This document shows positions 30,222 through 39,254 of a DNA stretch of 64,000 bases, one piece after another. Origin of the DNA: an uncultured Verrucomicrobiota bacterium (GTDB lineage: Bacteria; Verrucomicrobiota; Verrucomicrobiia; Opitutales; Opitutaceae); contig CAIQAB010000022.1 of the NCBI GenBank assembly GCA_903869675.1, forward strand, positions 186,001-250,000. The letters are read 5' to 3'. Position 1 is the stretch's first letter. Each line of letters starts with the position of its first letter. The notes beneath the pieces were generated by a model, which saw only the letters and a program-made list of their open reading frames with translations, did not search any database and was not told the origin of the DNA. The position numbers were made by a program, and so were the translations under genes.

Positions 30222-30665
30222 TCAATCGGTGGTGTCCGCCGCCGGTAACTCGGCCCAAAGCGGATCCAGGCGCAGCTCATTCGGAGAATAGCCGTCGCGT
30301 GCACCAGGGAAGGTTTTATCGCCCAGCGCGAGGTCACGGATTTCGGCGATGGAGAAGGTCCGCCAGCCCGGAGGCGGGCGCGAGGCGCTACCGCCGGCGG
30401 TCTGGTAACCGTGCAGGACCGCCTCACCCTTGGCTGAAACACCAAAGGCGTGTGGTTCGACCACGCGAGCGTGGCCCTTGTAGACAAAGGTCAAAACGCG
30501 CCGCTCGCGGATGGCCTGGATCAGCAGGTCCCGTGTCGAGGACGGGACCGCCGCCGCGGCATGCGACGGCGCAGGCACGAGGGATTCTGTCGCCGGGAGG
30601 TTTACGCCTGCGAACCCCAGGACTGCCACGAGAATGGACCGAGCCGAGCCGTAGGAGAGTTTCAT
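30222..30665 (-). CDS. Exported small WYL-like domain protein
   Basis: The protein has 147 residues from MKLSYGSARS. A hydrophobic N-terminal segment (ILVAVLGFAGVNL) followed by small residues up to SHAAAA looks like a signal peptide. The C-terminal part, LLIQAIRERRVLTFVYKGHARVVEPHAFGVS, then LHGYQTAGG, WRTFSIAEI and FPGARDGYSPNE, follows the strand pattern of the WYL fold. WYL domains normally sense ligands in cytoplasmic transcription factors; an exported solitary version is unusual, and the start and signal prediction should be treated with care. It is convergent with tRNA-Gly. Confidence 0.65.
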   Translation of the reverse strand: MKLSYGSARSILVAVLGFAGVNLPATESLVPAPSHAAAAVPSSTRDLLIQAIRERRVLTFVYKGHARVVEPHAFGVSAKGEAVLHGYQTAGGSASRPPPGWRTFSIAEIRDLALGDKTFPGARDGYSPNELRLDPLWAELPAADTTD

Positions 30666-30853
30666 ATGCGGAAAACCCACAAGAAGCGCGGGGCATGTTC
30701 AATACGAGATTCAGCCGCAGGCTACGGTGAGGTAAAATTTTGCCGACAGCGAAAAAGCGAAAAACTATTCAAGAGTGGTCCGGAGGAACGCCGCTCCGGC
30801 CTTCGCGCCCTTCGCGCGAAGGACACACCCCGAACCGAGAAAAACCGCCTGCG

Positions 30854-32500
30854 TCAACCGCCGCGCGGGGCCAGTTTGGCGACCAACTCGGCACGCTTGG
30901 GCAGATAAAGGTAGCGATCGGACTCGAAGTTAGCACGAAGCTGGGCGAGCAAATCAGCGGGCGGCTTGCGCAGGGTTGGCAGACGCTCCACCAGTGGCCG
31001 TAGCTCAGCCAAATCACGATTGGACTGCTCCGCCCGCAGGAGAGCGACCAAGGCGGGTTGATAGAGCACATCCACCTCGACGGCGTGGCGGAGCAGCTTA
31101 AGCACGGACTCTTTTTGGCCCATTCGCTGCAAACGTAACGCTAAGGCGGTAGCAAATTGGGCAGTGAGATAACGTGACTCCAGAAGGCGCCTTAACTCGG
31201 GCTCGGCCTCGACCTCCTTGCCGAGTCCGAAGAGCGCAACCATGCGAAACCCAGCCAAGATCGTGCGTTGTGATTCACTCCAGCCCAAATCCTCCGCACC
31301 CAATTTCTCAGATCGGGAATAGGCTTGAGCGTAATCAAGGGATTCAAGATTTGTCGATACGACAGCCAAGGCCGCCCCCTGCATCGATTTACCCAGGGAG
31401 CGACACCGCAAGAGGATAACCTCGGACAAATCTACCCGCCCATTTTTAGCCGCATAGTCGAACAACTGAGACAAGGCCTCCGCGTTGCTGGCGAAGTGGA
31501 TTAGGTAATCCCGCTCCGCTGCAGAGCGACGCGCCTGCTCGGCAGGTTCTTGGGACATATTCAAAAACTCGATATAAGCCTCCGTTCGGTCGGGAAACTT
31601 AATCTGGCGATCAATGCAAATCCGCTGAATTTCAGTGCGAGCCTCTATTTGACGAAGATATGCGACTAAGTTGGTGAATATCTCATCATCTGCTGGGTAG
31701 GCGCGATGGAGTTCGCGAAGCTGGAGCAGGGCGGTTTCATGCAGGCCCTTTTCCCAAGCAATACGGGCCAGCAGAAGGCGGTTCTGCGGATTATCCAGCA
31801 GTCCTCCCTCTTTTAGAGTTTTTTCCGCCTCGGCATAGTGATCTCGGTTGAAATAAGCGATAGCCTGGGCGCTGCGGGCCAATTGATGCAGCTTAGTGTC
31901 GGACACATTGGTCTCGATCAATTTTGCCATCAAGATAATCACCACTTCATCGGCCTGCTGGGAAAAGAGGAAACCGAGGACCGAACGCACATACTCGTAT
32001 TGATCGGCGCAGTGCGCGAGGCCCGCGATCAAGAGGTCGCGAGTAGAATCATTACGCCCGGCCATCAGGTAAATACGAGCCAGAGCGATGCGGGCTTCGG
32101 TATGCTGTGGCACCTCGGGCACGCCAGCGCGCAACAAGTCATAAGCGTCTCGATATTGGCCAAGCCGGTATAGTTCGAGCCCTTGCCGGACCCAATAAGC
32201 CGCTTTTTCCCGTTTAAACTCCTGCCAGCGCCAAGGTATTTGTAGGACTTGGCTGTAACGCACCTCGTCGAAGGCGCGTTCATTTTTCATAAAATAGCAG
32301 ATATAAGCCGCCAAGATCAACCAAAGGGCCACGATAGCCGCGAGCAGCCAGCATACCAGAGGCCCCCAGTAAATTCGAAGTTTTCGCCCCTCACTTGTAG
32401 CTACGCCACGCCAGGGGACCATGCGAGGCCAGATAAAACTATACCAGGAACTGGCCGGCTTCGGCTGTTGCGATGCAGACTTTTGAGAAGAGGCGCTCAC
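30854..32500 (-). CDS. Membrane-anchored TPR protein of unknown function
   Basis: The protein has 548 residues from a GTG at 32500. A cytoplasmic N-terminus of about 45 residues is followed by one transmembrane helix (VCWLLAAIVALWLILAAYICYF) and then about 470 residues of helical repeats of TPR type, for example AAYWVRQGLELYRLGQYRDAYDLL and ARIALARIYLMAGR. Such proteins are scaffolds for envelope complexes. The upstream terminator at 32532 separates it from the PEP-CTERM gene, so it needs its own promoter in the roughly 30 bases between, or partial read-through. Confidence 0.7.
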   Translation of the reverse strand: MSASSQKSASQQPKPASSWYSFIWPRMVPWRGVATSEGRKLRIYWGPLVCWLLAAIVALWLILAAYICYFMKNERAFDEVRYSQVLQIPWRWQEFKREKAAYWVRQGLELYRLGQYRDAYDLLRAGVPEVPQHTEARIALARIYLMAGRNDSTRDLLIAGLAHCADQYEYVRSVLGFLFSQQADEVVIILMAKLIETNVSDTKLHQLARSAQAIAYFNRDHYAEAEKTLKEGGLLDNPQNRLLLARIAWEKGLHETALLQLRELHRAYPADDEIFTNLVAYLRQIEARTEIQRICIDRQIKFPDRTEAYIEFLNMSQEPAEQARRSAAERDYLIHFASNAEALSQLFDYAAKNGRVDLSEVILLRCRSLGKSMQGAALAVVSTNLESLDYAQAYSRSEKLGAEDLGWSESQRTILAGFRMVALFGLGKEVEAEPELRRLLESRYLTAQFATALALRLQRMGQKESVLKLLRHAVEVDVLYQPALVALLRAEQSNRDLAELRPLVERLPTLRKPPADLLAQLRANFESDRYLYLPKRAELVAKLAPRGG

Positions 32501-32531
32501 TGATTTTTACTATACAAACTAAAATTGCACA

Positions 32532-32560
32532 AAAAAGCCCGCCCGAAATTCGGGCGGGCT
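32532..32560 (-). terminator. Intrinsic terminator after the PEP-CTERM gene
   Basis: A perfect 10-bp stem AGCCCGCCCG / CGGGCGGGCT (32536-32545 with 32551-32560) with loop AAATT is followed on the minus strand by TTTTT. It lies 22 bases past the stop codon of the PEP-CTERM protein gene. Confidence 0.88.
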
Positions 32561-32581
32561 AGAAGAAAAAGCCGTTATACC

Positions 32582-33229
32582 TTAAGCGCGGCGACGGCGC
32601 AGAGCGGCGAGACCGAGAACCGCAACACCAGCCAGAGCAGCGTAGGTGGAGGGCTCAGGAACAGCAGAAGCCACGGTCTTTGTGAAGGCCGGGGAAGCAT
32701 TGACACCGAGCTGCAAGAAAGTTCCAGCTAAGCCGCTCGTTGAAAAGGTAAAAGTAGATCCATCTGCCGGAACTACCCAAGAAGCGTCTGTGTAAACACG
32801 ATAAGTATCAGAAGCTACCGCAGAAGTAGTTGAATTTTCAAAAACCACGATAGCGAACTTATCGCCAGCATCAACGCCGTTAGCTAGTTGAATACCAGAG
32901 TAGCTGCCAAGAACTGAAACAGTGGTAGATCCAGTTGCAGTCTTGGTGCCTACAATCGTGAAGTTCGAACCAAGATTGTCACTACCAACTGACAAGCTGG
33001 TAGTATCATAAATAGTCCCAGAGGTGAAGGTCGAAGTGGAGGGATTGATAGATCCAATGGTATTGAATCCAGCATTAGTCTCATCGATGATAAGATAGGA
33101 AACATCACCCGTGGAGATGTTAGGAACCTTGACTAAAGCAGCTCCGCTAAAAGACACACTGGCGTTGGCAACCAACCCAGCAGCAAGCGAAAGTGCAGCG
33201 ATCAGAGCGATTTTGATGTTTTTGTTCAT
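32582..33229 (-). CDS. PEP-CTERM sorting-domain protein
   Basis: The protein has 215 residues: signal peptide (IALIAALSLAAGLVANA), a Ser/Thr/Gly-rich beta-type body, and a classic C-terminal sorting signal, VPEPSTYAALAGVAVLGLAALRRRRA split as VPEPS, hydrophobic helix and RRRRA tail. This tail directs proteins to an exosortase, which cuts at PEP and processes them for surface display or release. The body function is unknown. The gene lies 40 bases after the TIGR02597-type gene and is probably co-transcribed with it. Lower GC than the genome average fits an exported variable protein. Confidence 0.92.
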   Translation of the reverse strand: MNKNIKIALIAALSLAAGLVANASVSFSGAALVKVPNISTGDVSYLIIDETNAGFNTIGSINPSTSTFTSGTIYDTTSLSVGSDNLGSNFTIVGTKTATGSTTVSVLGSYSGIQLANGVDAGDKFAIVVFENSTTSAVASDTYRVYTDASWVVPADGSTFTFSTSGLAGTFLQLGVNASPAFTKTVASAVPEPSTYAALAGVAVLGLAALRRRRA

Positions 33230-33269
33230 TTTAGGTAGGGATAAATTTAAGTTGTAACGAAGTGTTTAT

Positions 33270-34349
33270 TTAGAGAGTGTAGGGAAGAGACGGAATCCAA
33301 TCGACAACAGTATTCGTGCCTCTAGCCTTGCGAATGATGAATGCCGCACCGCTGGGAATAGTAGCTGAAGAAGCATTGGAATAATCAGCCGAATCATACC
33401 AGCCGGCAGCGTTGTCAGCATCACCAACAAAATAGAAGTATGCTTTAGAGGTTGCCGCGTTCAAGCCAGTGGATCCAACAGCATATACGAAAAGTTGATC
33501 AGCGGGATCGTAGAACTCCGAGGAAGGCCTCACGGCGTTCGAAGATAACAAGCCGGAGGTAGAAAGCGTCAATGAGGCCGGATAGGGATTATAAATAATA
33601 TTATCCTGCGCGGCGGAAGCCTTAGCTGCAACAGTAATAGCGATCTTAGCGGCAGGAACTTCACCTACAGTAACGATGGATTTATTTTGACCAGTGACGT
33701 TACGGAAAATGATCGAAACATCAGGATTAATAATCGCATTATTTCCAGATGAGTAGTCACCGTTGTTATACCAACCCGCTGCGTTATCCGCATCACCAAC
33801 GAAATAAAAATACGAAGCAGATGAAGCTAAATTAATACCAACAGCACTCGGGTCGTTGAAGAAGACAAACGAGGAAGGATCGTAGAATTCACTCGATGCA
33901 GGCAAACCACCACCAGCTGGCAAAAGAGTGGCCAGGGTCCAGAAAGGACGAACCTCGAAAGTATCATTTGCAACAACTCCAAGAGTAGCGAGATTTTCAA
34001 CAACTTTGAGCGTGCTGCCAGTGGAGGCAGTCAAGGTAAACCATTGCCCAACCTGTGCACCAGAGGTGAATTTGACATATTTCACCTCAGTCCCGAGTGA
34101 AGGCACGGTCCCGGAAACGGTGAGAGTGCCTGAGGCTACAGACGAAACCTTCGAGGTGAAGAGAGAAGGACGCTGCAAAACGATACCAGCACGTTCGTCA
34201 GAGTTTGCCTTAACCGTCGTGGTGACGGCGCCAACCGGAGTGGTCGACACGGACTGGGCGGACAGCGAGGAGGCAGCGAAGGCGGCTCCGAGAACAAGGG
34301 ATGCGGCGATGAAAGCGCCACGCTTGGATAATTTTTGGGTGATACTCAT
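33270..34349 (-). CDS. TIGR02597-like exported protein with an internal duplication
   Basis: The protein has 359 residues with a signal peptide ending around SLSAQS. The first half after the signal holds a small domain (EVKYVKFTSGAQVGQWFTLT). Then two copies of a unit follow, each with SSEFYDP, AYFYFVGDADNAAGWY or SYFYFVGDADNAAGWY, and a closing strand IIFRN or FIIRKA. This pattern is that of the TIGR02597 family, known mainly from Verrucomicrobiota and often beside PEP-CTERM proteins. There is no sorting tail. Function is unknown; a surface or extracellular location is inferred. Confidence 0.78.
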   Translation of the reverse strand: MSITQKLSKRGAFIAASLVLGAAFAASSLSAQSVSTTPVGAVTTTVKANSDERAGIVLQRPSLFTSKVSSVASGTLTVSGTVPSLGTEVKYVKFTSGAQVGQWFTLTASTGSTLKVVENLATLGVVANDTFEVRPFWTLATLLPAGGGLPASSEFYDPSSFVFFNDPSAVGINLASSASYFYFVGDADNAAGWYNNGDYSSGNNAIINPDVSIIFRNVTGQNKSIVTVGEVPAAKIAITVAAKASAAQDNIIYNPYPASLTLSTSGLLSSNAVRPSSEFYDPADQLFVYAVGSTGLNAATSKAYFYFVGDADNAAGWYDSADYSNASSATIPSGAAFIIRKARGTNTVVDWIPSLPYTL

Positions 34350-34767
34350 AGGGGCTTGTGATCAATCTGGTTTCTGGAACGCCGGTCGTCAAGCTGGGTT
34401 TTTCGAAAATCGTGCTAAATTCACCCCGTGTTGCCGGTGACTACTCTAGTTACTTTAAGATCAAGCTTTTAAGTGTGATATTTTCAGGCGAACCGGAACT
34501 CAATCCTTTGGGCAGCCAAGGCAAAAACACAGCTCCAAGCGGCGTTTGCGGCGTAAAGTTAGCGGCGACGCCTTAACGTTAAGGACTCAGGGAGCTTTCA
34601 CCAACCCGGGGAACGATGTCCTCGCAGCCGGGTCCTAACCTTCCTCAATCGTTACCGCTTTGTTTCCAGGCATTGGTTGGCTGCGGCGGGTGAATCAAGC
34701 CCGACCCGGCAGAGAAGTAATTTCAGGAGCTAGGCGGTAGGGGAGAAGCCACTACCTTTCCCAGGGC
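34350..34767 (-). promoter_or_regulatory. Gene-free stretch upstream of the TIGR02597-like gene
   Basis: No gene fits here. It holds the promoter of the TIGR02597/PEP-CTERM operon and the end of the glycosylase gene region. The one notable element is a perfect 14-base palindrome CCTTAACGTTAAGG at 34571-34584, which could be a dimeric regulator site; no second copy was noticed nearby. Confidence 0.35.
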
Positions 34768-35736
34768 CTAAACCCGCGAGCGGGCAACGGCACGTTCGTG
34801 GGCGAACAGGTATTGCTGGGCGAGTCCGGCCTGGGGGCCGAAGTGGGCGCGGCCGAACTGGGCGATCTGGGCGGGTTTCCATCCGTCAAGACCGTAGCGG
34901 CGCGCCATGGCCTTCAGTATCCAAGTGTCGACCGGGAAGGCCTCCAAACGGCCGGCTCCAAAGAGCAGCACGCAGTCGGCGACCTTCTCCCCCACCCCGG
35001 GCAGGGTCAGCAGGCGGGCCTTGGCTTCGGCGTAGGGGGCGTGCTCGGTGGCCTCGAGCCAGCCGGGCTCGGCGGCAAGGCGGGCGGCGATGCCGGCGAC
35101 ATGGCGGGCGCGAAAGCCGAGGGCGCAGGCGCGAAGTTGATCTACGGATACGACTGCGAGCTCGGTCCAGGCAGGGAGGCGATGGGAAATCCGAACGCCG
35201 TCCAGCGCGTTTGAGGCGCTGGTAGGACAGTCCGGATCATGAATGACGGAACCGGCAGCGGAATCGGTGCAGCAAGAGTGGAGCGGGCGGCCGTGGCGGG
35301 TGGCGAGCAGAGCCAGCATTTGTTTAATCTGCACGATCTGCTTGGTGGCGCTACAGACGAAGCCCAGCAGGGTCTCGCCGAAGGGTTGGCGCAGAATGGA
35401 CAGGCCCGGAAAGGCGTTTAGGCAGGCGGCTAGATGCGGGTCGCTACGCCATGGCAGAGCATCAATATCGTCTGGCGGACCGGCGAGGTAGGCCCGCAAG
35501 GCTGTCGCGGTGGCCGCCCGATCAGCCCAGACGGGCGCGGAAAACTCGAGCCCTCCTGAACCCGAGCGCGAGGTGCGGACGCGCACGTGGTGGCCGCCCC
35601 AAACGCCTTCGAAAGCGCCCTCGGGCAGCGCATGCCAACGGAAGGCTTGGCCGCCATCGAGCAACTCGGCGAGGACAGCGGCGCTGAGCGAAACCGGGAG
35701 TGGGGGGACGGGTTGCCAAGTTTGCCATTCGGTCAT
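34768..35736 (-). CDS. 8-oxoguanine DNA glycosylase, OGG1-like
   Basis: The protein has 322 residues from MTEWQTWQPV. The N-terminal OGG domain shows LLDGGQAFRWHALP; a central region has ILRQPFGETLLGFVCSATKQIVQIKQM, matching the SICSSNNNI-type helix. The helix-hairpin-helix/GPD region is LLTLPGVGEKVADCVLLFGAGRLEAFPVDTW, split here by the catalytic Lys of GVGEKVADC and the Asp of PVDTW. It excises oxidised guanine and nicks DNA. A low-complexity loop (HSCCTDSAAGS and onward) sits between the domains. Confidence 0.88.
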   Translation of the reverse strand: MTEWQTWQPVPPLPVSLSAAVLAELLDGGQAFRWHALPEGAFEGVWGGHHVRVRTSRSGSGGLEFSAPVWADRAATATALRAYLAGPPDDIDALPWRSDPHLAACLNAFPGLSILRQPFGETLLGFVCSATKQIVQIKQMLALLATRHGRPLHSCCTDSAAGSVIHDPDCPTSASNALDGVRISHRLPAWTELAVVSVDQLRACALGFRARHVAGIAARLAAEPGWLEATEHAPYAEAKARLLTLPGVGEKVADCVLLFGAGRLEAFPVDTWILKAMARRYGLDGWKPAQIAQFGRAHFGPQAGLAQQYLFAHERAVARSRV

Positions 35737-35933
35737 GGGCGGAACCGTAAACACGCCGCGTAAGGGCGCAAACCCCATGGATGCCGATTCAGGGTAAACG
35801 TCTTTTCTAACCGCGAACGGTCACGACCGGCGGCGGATTATCGAGGATTCAAGGCTCAACCCCACCCCGGATTGCCACGATGGGCAGGGATGGATAGGTT
35901 TCCCTGCGCGGCAAAGGGAATAAGCCCTGGCCT

Positions 35934-35964
35934 AAAAATTGCCGCTAACCGGCTAAGGTTAGCG
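35934..35964 (-). terminator. Probable terminator after the alpha-E cluster
   Basis: An 8-bp perfect stem CGCTAACC/GGTTAGCG (35943-35950 with 35957-35964) with a 6-base loop is followed on the minus strand by GCAATTTTT. It lies 48 bases downstream of the small exported protein gene that ends at 36013. The remaining bases between 35737 and 36012 show nothing else. Confidence 0.6.
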
Positions 35965-36012
35965 TCTCCAGCGCGTAGATCGGTGAACCGGACGGAAACA
36001 GACAGGAGGGAC

Positions 36013-36477
36013 TCAGCCGGAGACAGGGGAGGCAGCCACAGCCGGAGCAAGACTGGATAAGATGGATACCCACTCGGCACGGACGTCGGCGCGGAGGGAT
36101 TCCCAGACGGCGGGATCGAACGAATTGGCGAGGGGGCGGAGACGTTTATCGAAAAAGTAAATGCGGCTCTCAAAGGCGCGACGAACCGCGCCAGAGTCGA
36201 GAGTCTTGGCGTGGGTGTAAAGACGCTCGATCTCGGTATTGAGGGCCTTGACCGCGAAGTCTGCGTTGGCGGCGGTCACCTCGAGTTGGTAAATCGGGAT
36301 GAGGGCAAGCGGGGTGCGAGTGGGAAAAGTGACAAGGCCGGCGCTGAAGCGCGCGTCACCAGGGACGGGGGGGGTGGCGGCGGAAGAGCCGGAATGAATG
36401 CCAGAATCAACCCCAAAGGCAGTCGAAACGACGGTGCCGGCAAGAAGCCAAGTGATTAAGAAGAAGCGCGATGTCAT
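36013..36477 (-). CDS. Exported hypothetical protein in the alpha-E cluster
   Basis: The protein has 154 residues from MTSRFFLITWLLAGT. The signal peptide probably ends at STAFG. The mature part starts with a Pro/Ser-rich linker, then a beta strand region (FSAGLVTFPTRTPLALIPIYQLEVT) and helical segments (EIERLYTHAKTL, RRAFESRIYFF). No family is recognised. It lies 60 bases downstream of the alpha-E gene in the same direction, so it is likely part of the same operon. Confidence 0.6.
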   Translation of the reverse strand: MTSRFFLITWLLAGTVVSTAFGVDSGIHSGSSAATPPVPGDARFSAGLVTFPTRTPLALIPIYQLEVTAANADFAVKALNTEIERLYTHAKTLDSGAVRRAFESRIYFFDKRLRPLANSFDPAVWESLRADVRAEWVSILSSLAPAVAASPVSG

Positions 36478-36537
36478 AATAGAACTATCTCCAATACCGA
36501 GATAAAGGCGACGGCAATCGCCTGAAATATGCAAAAC

Positions 36538-37530
36538 TCAGGCCTGAGTCTGCGTCTGCAGATTGGAACGGCCGTGGTGGATGTAAGCGGTTTGGATGGC
36601 GTTGTGGATTTTTTCCAAGCGGAGCTGGAGGCGATCGAGATACTCGTGGAGGCCGGCGGCAATAATCGACTTAGGGTCGGCGTTCTCCAGATCCTCGCGC
36701 AGGGAGCGAACGAGATCATGGACGGCCGCGACATAAGGCTGGCCGTCGCCAGGACCGATACGAACTAAGCACTGCTCGACCTCGGCAACGGAGTAGAGGA
36801 TGCCCCGAGGAAAGGCCTCATCACGCATGAGGTAATCGACAACGCGAGCGAGGTCGAGATCGCCACGGCGCGAACGGCGGAAGGCCTCGAAGGCGGAGCA
36901 GGAGCGCAGCACGGAGGCCCACTGGACCATGTCGAGAGCGGAGCCGACGGCCTGCAAGCTGGGCAGGATCATGAAGTATTTGATGTCGAGGATTCGGGAA
37001 ATGTTGTCCGCGCGTTCGAGGTGTCGGCCGAGGCCGTAGAACCACCAGCCGTCGTCGCGGGGCAGCATAGCATCAGCAACACCGTGAAAGAGCTGGGTCT
37101 GGGTCTTGATCCAGGCGAGATAATCAGCGGCGCCGAGTTGGGCGTAGCGGGTAAAGTCATCATCCTTCAGACGGAGATAGAACGTGTTGATCGTCTCCCA
37201 AAGCTCGGTGGAGAGCTGATCGCGGATGCAGCGGGCGTTTTCACGCGCGAAGCCGACGCAGGAAATCACGGAGGACGGGTTACGCTTGTCGAAGAGCATG
37301 AACTCGATGACGGCGCGCTCGGTGACCTTCTCCCCATAAAGTTCGTGAAACTGCTCGTCGGAACCGGTCACGAACACAAGGGGTTCCCAGGCGCGGGGGT
37401 CGTCGGCGTCCTGGCGAGACTGCAGGTCGAGCACGAGCTGGGCGTTGACCTCTACGATACGCGCGGTGTTTTCCGCGCGTTCGAGATAGCGGGCGATCCA
37501 GTAAATGAGATTGGCGACGCGGGAGAGCAT
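36538..37530 (-). CDS. Alpha-E domain protein
   Basis: The protein has 330 residues from MLSRVANLIYWIARYLERAE, the canonical alpha-E N-terminus. DDGWWFYGLGRHLERADNISRILD is the second hallmark; the rest is helical with FPRGILYSVAEVEQCL. The family (PF04168) nearly always lies with a circularly permuted ATP-grasp ligase and transglutaminase-like proteins in a presumed peptide-tagging or peptide-modification system. The ATP-grasp gene is directly upstream here, separated by a 200-base insertion. The transglutaminase partner is absent from the window. Confidence 0.9.
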   Translation of the reverse strand: MLSRVANLIYWIARYLERAENTARIVEVNAQLVLDLQSRQDADDPRAWEPLVFVTGSDEQFHELYGEKVTERAVIEFMLFDKRNPSSVISCVGFARENARCIRDQLSTELWETINTFYLRLKDDDFTRYAQLGAADYLAWIKTQTQLFHGVADAMLPRDDGWWFYGLGRHLERADNISRILDIKYFMILPSLQAVGSALDMVQWASVLRSCSAFEAFRRSRRGDLDLARVVDYLMRDEAFPRGILYSVAEVEQCLVRIGPGDGQPYVAAVHDLVRSLREDLENADPKSIIAAGLHEYLDRLQLRLEKIHNAIQTAYIHHGRSNLQTQTQA

Positions 37531-37544
37531 GGTGGGAGAAAAAG

Positions 37545-37730
37545 CCGAATGACGAAATTCGAATGACGAAGGGCGGAGGGCAGATTCCAAGAAGGGCGGC
37601 CTAGGCGGTGGTGGCGGGCTTGGTTTCAAGCGCGGGACAAAGGTCGATGAGCGTTTCGCCGAACTTCGCAGTGCGCTCAACGAGATCGTGGCCGGCGCCT
37701 TTCATTCGTCATTCGGATTTGGTTATTCGG
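37545..37730. repeat. Small inverted-repeat element between the ATP-grasp and alpha-E genes
   Basis: Two 25-base imperfect inverted repeats, at 37545-37569 and 37706-37730, share CGAATGACGA at the inner ends and CCGAAT at the outer ends and differ at only a few positions. They bound about 136 bases that hold the remnant gene below. The element begins 5 bases after the ATP-grasp stop and ends 14 bases before the alpha-E start, so it fills the spacer of this operon. Short repeats of the ATTCGTCATTCGG type are common around four-helix-bundle genes in this phylum as I recall them; mobility is inferred. Confidence 0.6.
37601..37705 (-). pseudogene. Remnant of a four-helix-bundle (23S rRNA IVS-type) protein gene
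   Basis: A 34-codon frame begins MKGAGHDLVERTAKFGETLIDLC and ends in TAG. The segment DLVERTAKFGETLID matches the N-terminal helix of four-helix-bundle proteins of the S23/IVS family (usually about 115-130 residues). After residue 23 it departs from the family and stops, so only the N-terminal fifth remains, perhaps fused to a short end piece by an internal deletion. It lies inside the inverted repeats. It may still be translated as a short peptide, but a full fold is impossible. Confidence 0.6.
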
Positions 37731-37734
37731 ATTT

Positions 37735-39222
37735 TCAGACGATGATCTTCTCCGGCACTGCCGGGGTCGCCGATTCGTGGTCGGCGGCAAGCACCCAGGT
37801 GTCTTTCGAACCGCCGCCCTGGGAGCTGTTAACCACTAGGCTGCCTTTGCGCAGGGCGACGCGAGTGAGGCCACCGGGCATGATCTTAATGCTGGCGCCA
37901 TTGAGAATGTAGGGACGCAAGTCGATATGACGACCCTCGATAGCGTCTCCACATACAGCGGGGCAGCGCGAGAGACCGAGGGTGGGCTGGGCGATGAAGT
38001 TGCGCGGGTCGGCGATAATCTTGGCGCGAAACTCCTCGATCTGGGCGCGGGTGCTGTGGGGGCCGACGAGCATGCCATAGCCGCCGGCCTCATTGACCGA
38101 CTTCACGACCAGTTTTTCCAAATTGGCGAGGATGTATTCAAGGTCCTTAGCCTCGCCAGAGAGAAAGGTCTCCACGTTGGGCAGAATGGCATCCTGGCCC
38201 AGGTAGAATTTGATCATCCGGGGCACATAATGATACATTGCCTTGTCGTCGGCCACGCCGGTGCCGATGGGGTTGCAGAGGGCGACATTGCCCTTGCGAT
38301 AGGCCTCGAAGAGTCCGGGCACGCCGAGGAGCGACTTGGGATTAAAAACCGTGGGATCGAGGAAATCGTCATCGATCCGGCGATAGATGACGTGGACAGG
38401 CGCGAGGCCGTCGGTGCGGCGCATGAACACACGATCGTTTTCCACCACCAAGTCCGAACCCTCCACGATCTCGATACCCATCTGGCGGGCGAGGAAGCTG
38501 TGCTCGAAGTAGGCACTGTTGTAGACGCCGGGCGTGAGCAGCACCACCGTGGGCTCAGGCACATGGGCAGGGGCCAGGTGCAGCAAGAGTGCCAGCAGAT
38601 CACTTGTATACGTCTCGACCGGACGCACCCGGTAATCGCGCAAAAGATTCGGGAAAACCCGTTTCATCACCTGACGATCCTCGAGCACGTAGGAGACACC
38701 CGAAGGAGTGCGAAGATTGTCCTCCAGCACGCGATAGGTGCCGTGTTGGTCACGCACGAGATCGGTGCCGTTGATATGGACGTAAAGATCCCGGGCGATG
38801 GGAACGCCGACTAGTTCGGGCCGGAAGTTCTTCGAGGTCACCACCATCTCGCGGGGGACGATGCCTTCCTTCAGGATACGCTGGGGTCCGTAGATATCGG
38901 CGAGGAAGAGGTTGAGCGCCTCCATGCGCTGTCGCAAACCGGCCTCAAGATGCGCCCACTCATGGGCTGGGATGATACGGGGGATCAGATCAAAGGGGAA
39001 TATTTTCTCCGTGCCCTTGTTGTCCGAGTATACGGTGAAGGTGACGCCGCGGTTGACGAAAGTCTGGTCTGCGGTGCGCTGACGGGAGAGCAATTCGCTG
39101 ATGCCATCCATCTGCCCGAAGCGATCGTAGAGCCGCTGATAATGAGGATGTGGCCGCCCGGGGGCGGCGAACATCTCGTCATAAAATTTTTCTATTTCGT
39201 AGGCGGCAAAAAGATCGGACAT
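37735..39222 (-). CDS. Circularly permuted type 2 ATP-grasp protein
   Basis: The protein has 495 residues from [18 protein letters not shown]. Landmarks of the family are [28 protein letters not shown], the [19 protein letters not shown] segment, [33 protein letters not shown] and [12 protein letters not shown]. The family is a predicted peptide ligase in the alpha-E/transglutaminase system; substrate is unknown. It is the upstream gene of the alpha-E operon. A small exported protein gene precedes it by 32 bases. Confidence 0.92.
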   Translation of the reverse strand: MSDLFAAYEIEKFYDEMFAAPGRPHPHYQRLYDRFGQMDGISELLSRQRTADQTFVNRGVTFTVYSDNKGTEKIFPFDLIPRIIPAHEWAHLEAGLRQRMEALNLFLADIYGPQRILKEGIVPREMVVTSKNFRPELVGVPIARDLYVHINGTDLVRDQHGTYRVLEDNLRTPSGVSYVLEDRQVMKRVFPNLLRDYRVRPVETYTSDLLALLLHLAPAHVPEPTVVLLTPGVYNSAYFEHSFLARQMGIEIVEGSDLVVENDRVFMRRTDGLAPVHVIYRRIDDDFLDPTVFNPKSLLGVPGLFEAYRKGNVALCNPIGTGVADDKAMYHYVPRMIKFYLGQDAILPNVETFLSGEAKDLEYILANLEKLVVKSVNEAGGYGMLVGPHSTRAQIEEFRAKIIADPRNFIAQPTLGLSRCPAVCGDAIEGRHIDLRPYILNGASIKIMPGGLTRVALRKGSLVVNSSQGGGSKDTWVLAADHESATPAVPEKIIV

Positions 39223-39254
39223 GGTAAGGGAGGCGCATCGGGACCGCCCCAAGG

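Noticed and set aside
34600-34650. ACCCGG/CCGGGT inverted repeat
   Set aside because: It has only 6 bp, a long loop and no T-tract, so it is expected by chance in this composition.
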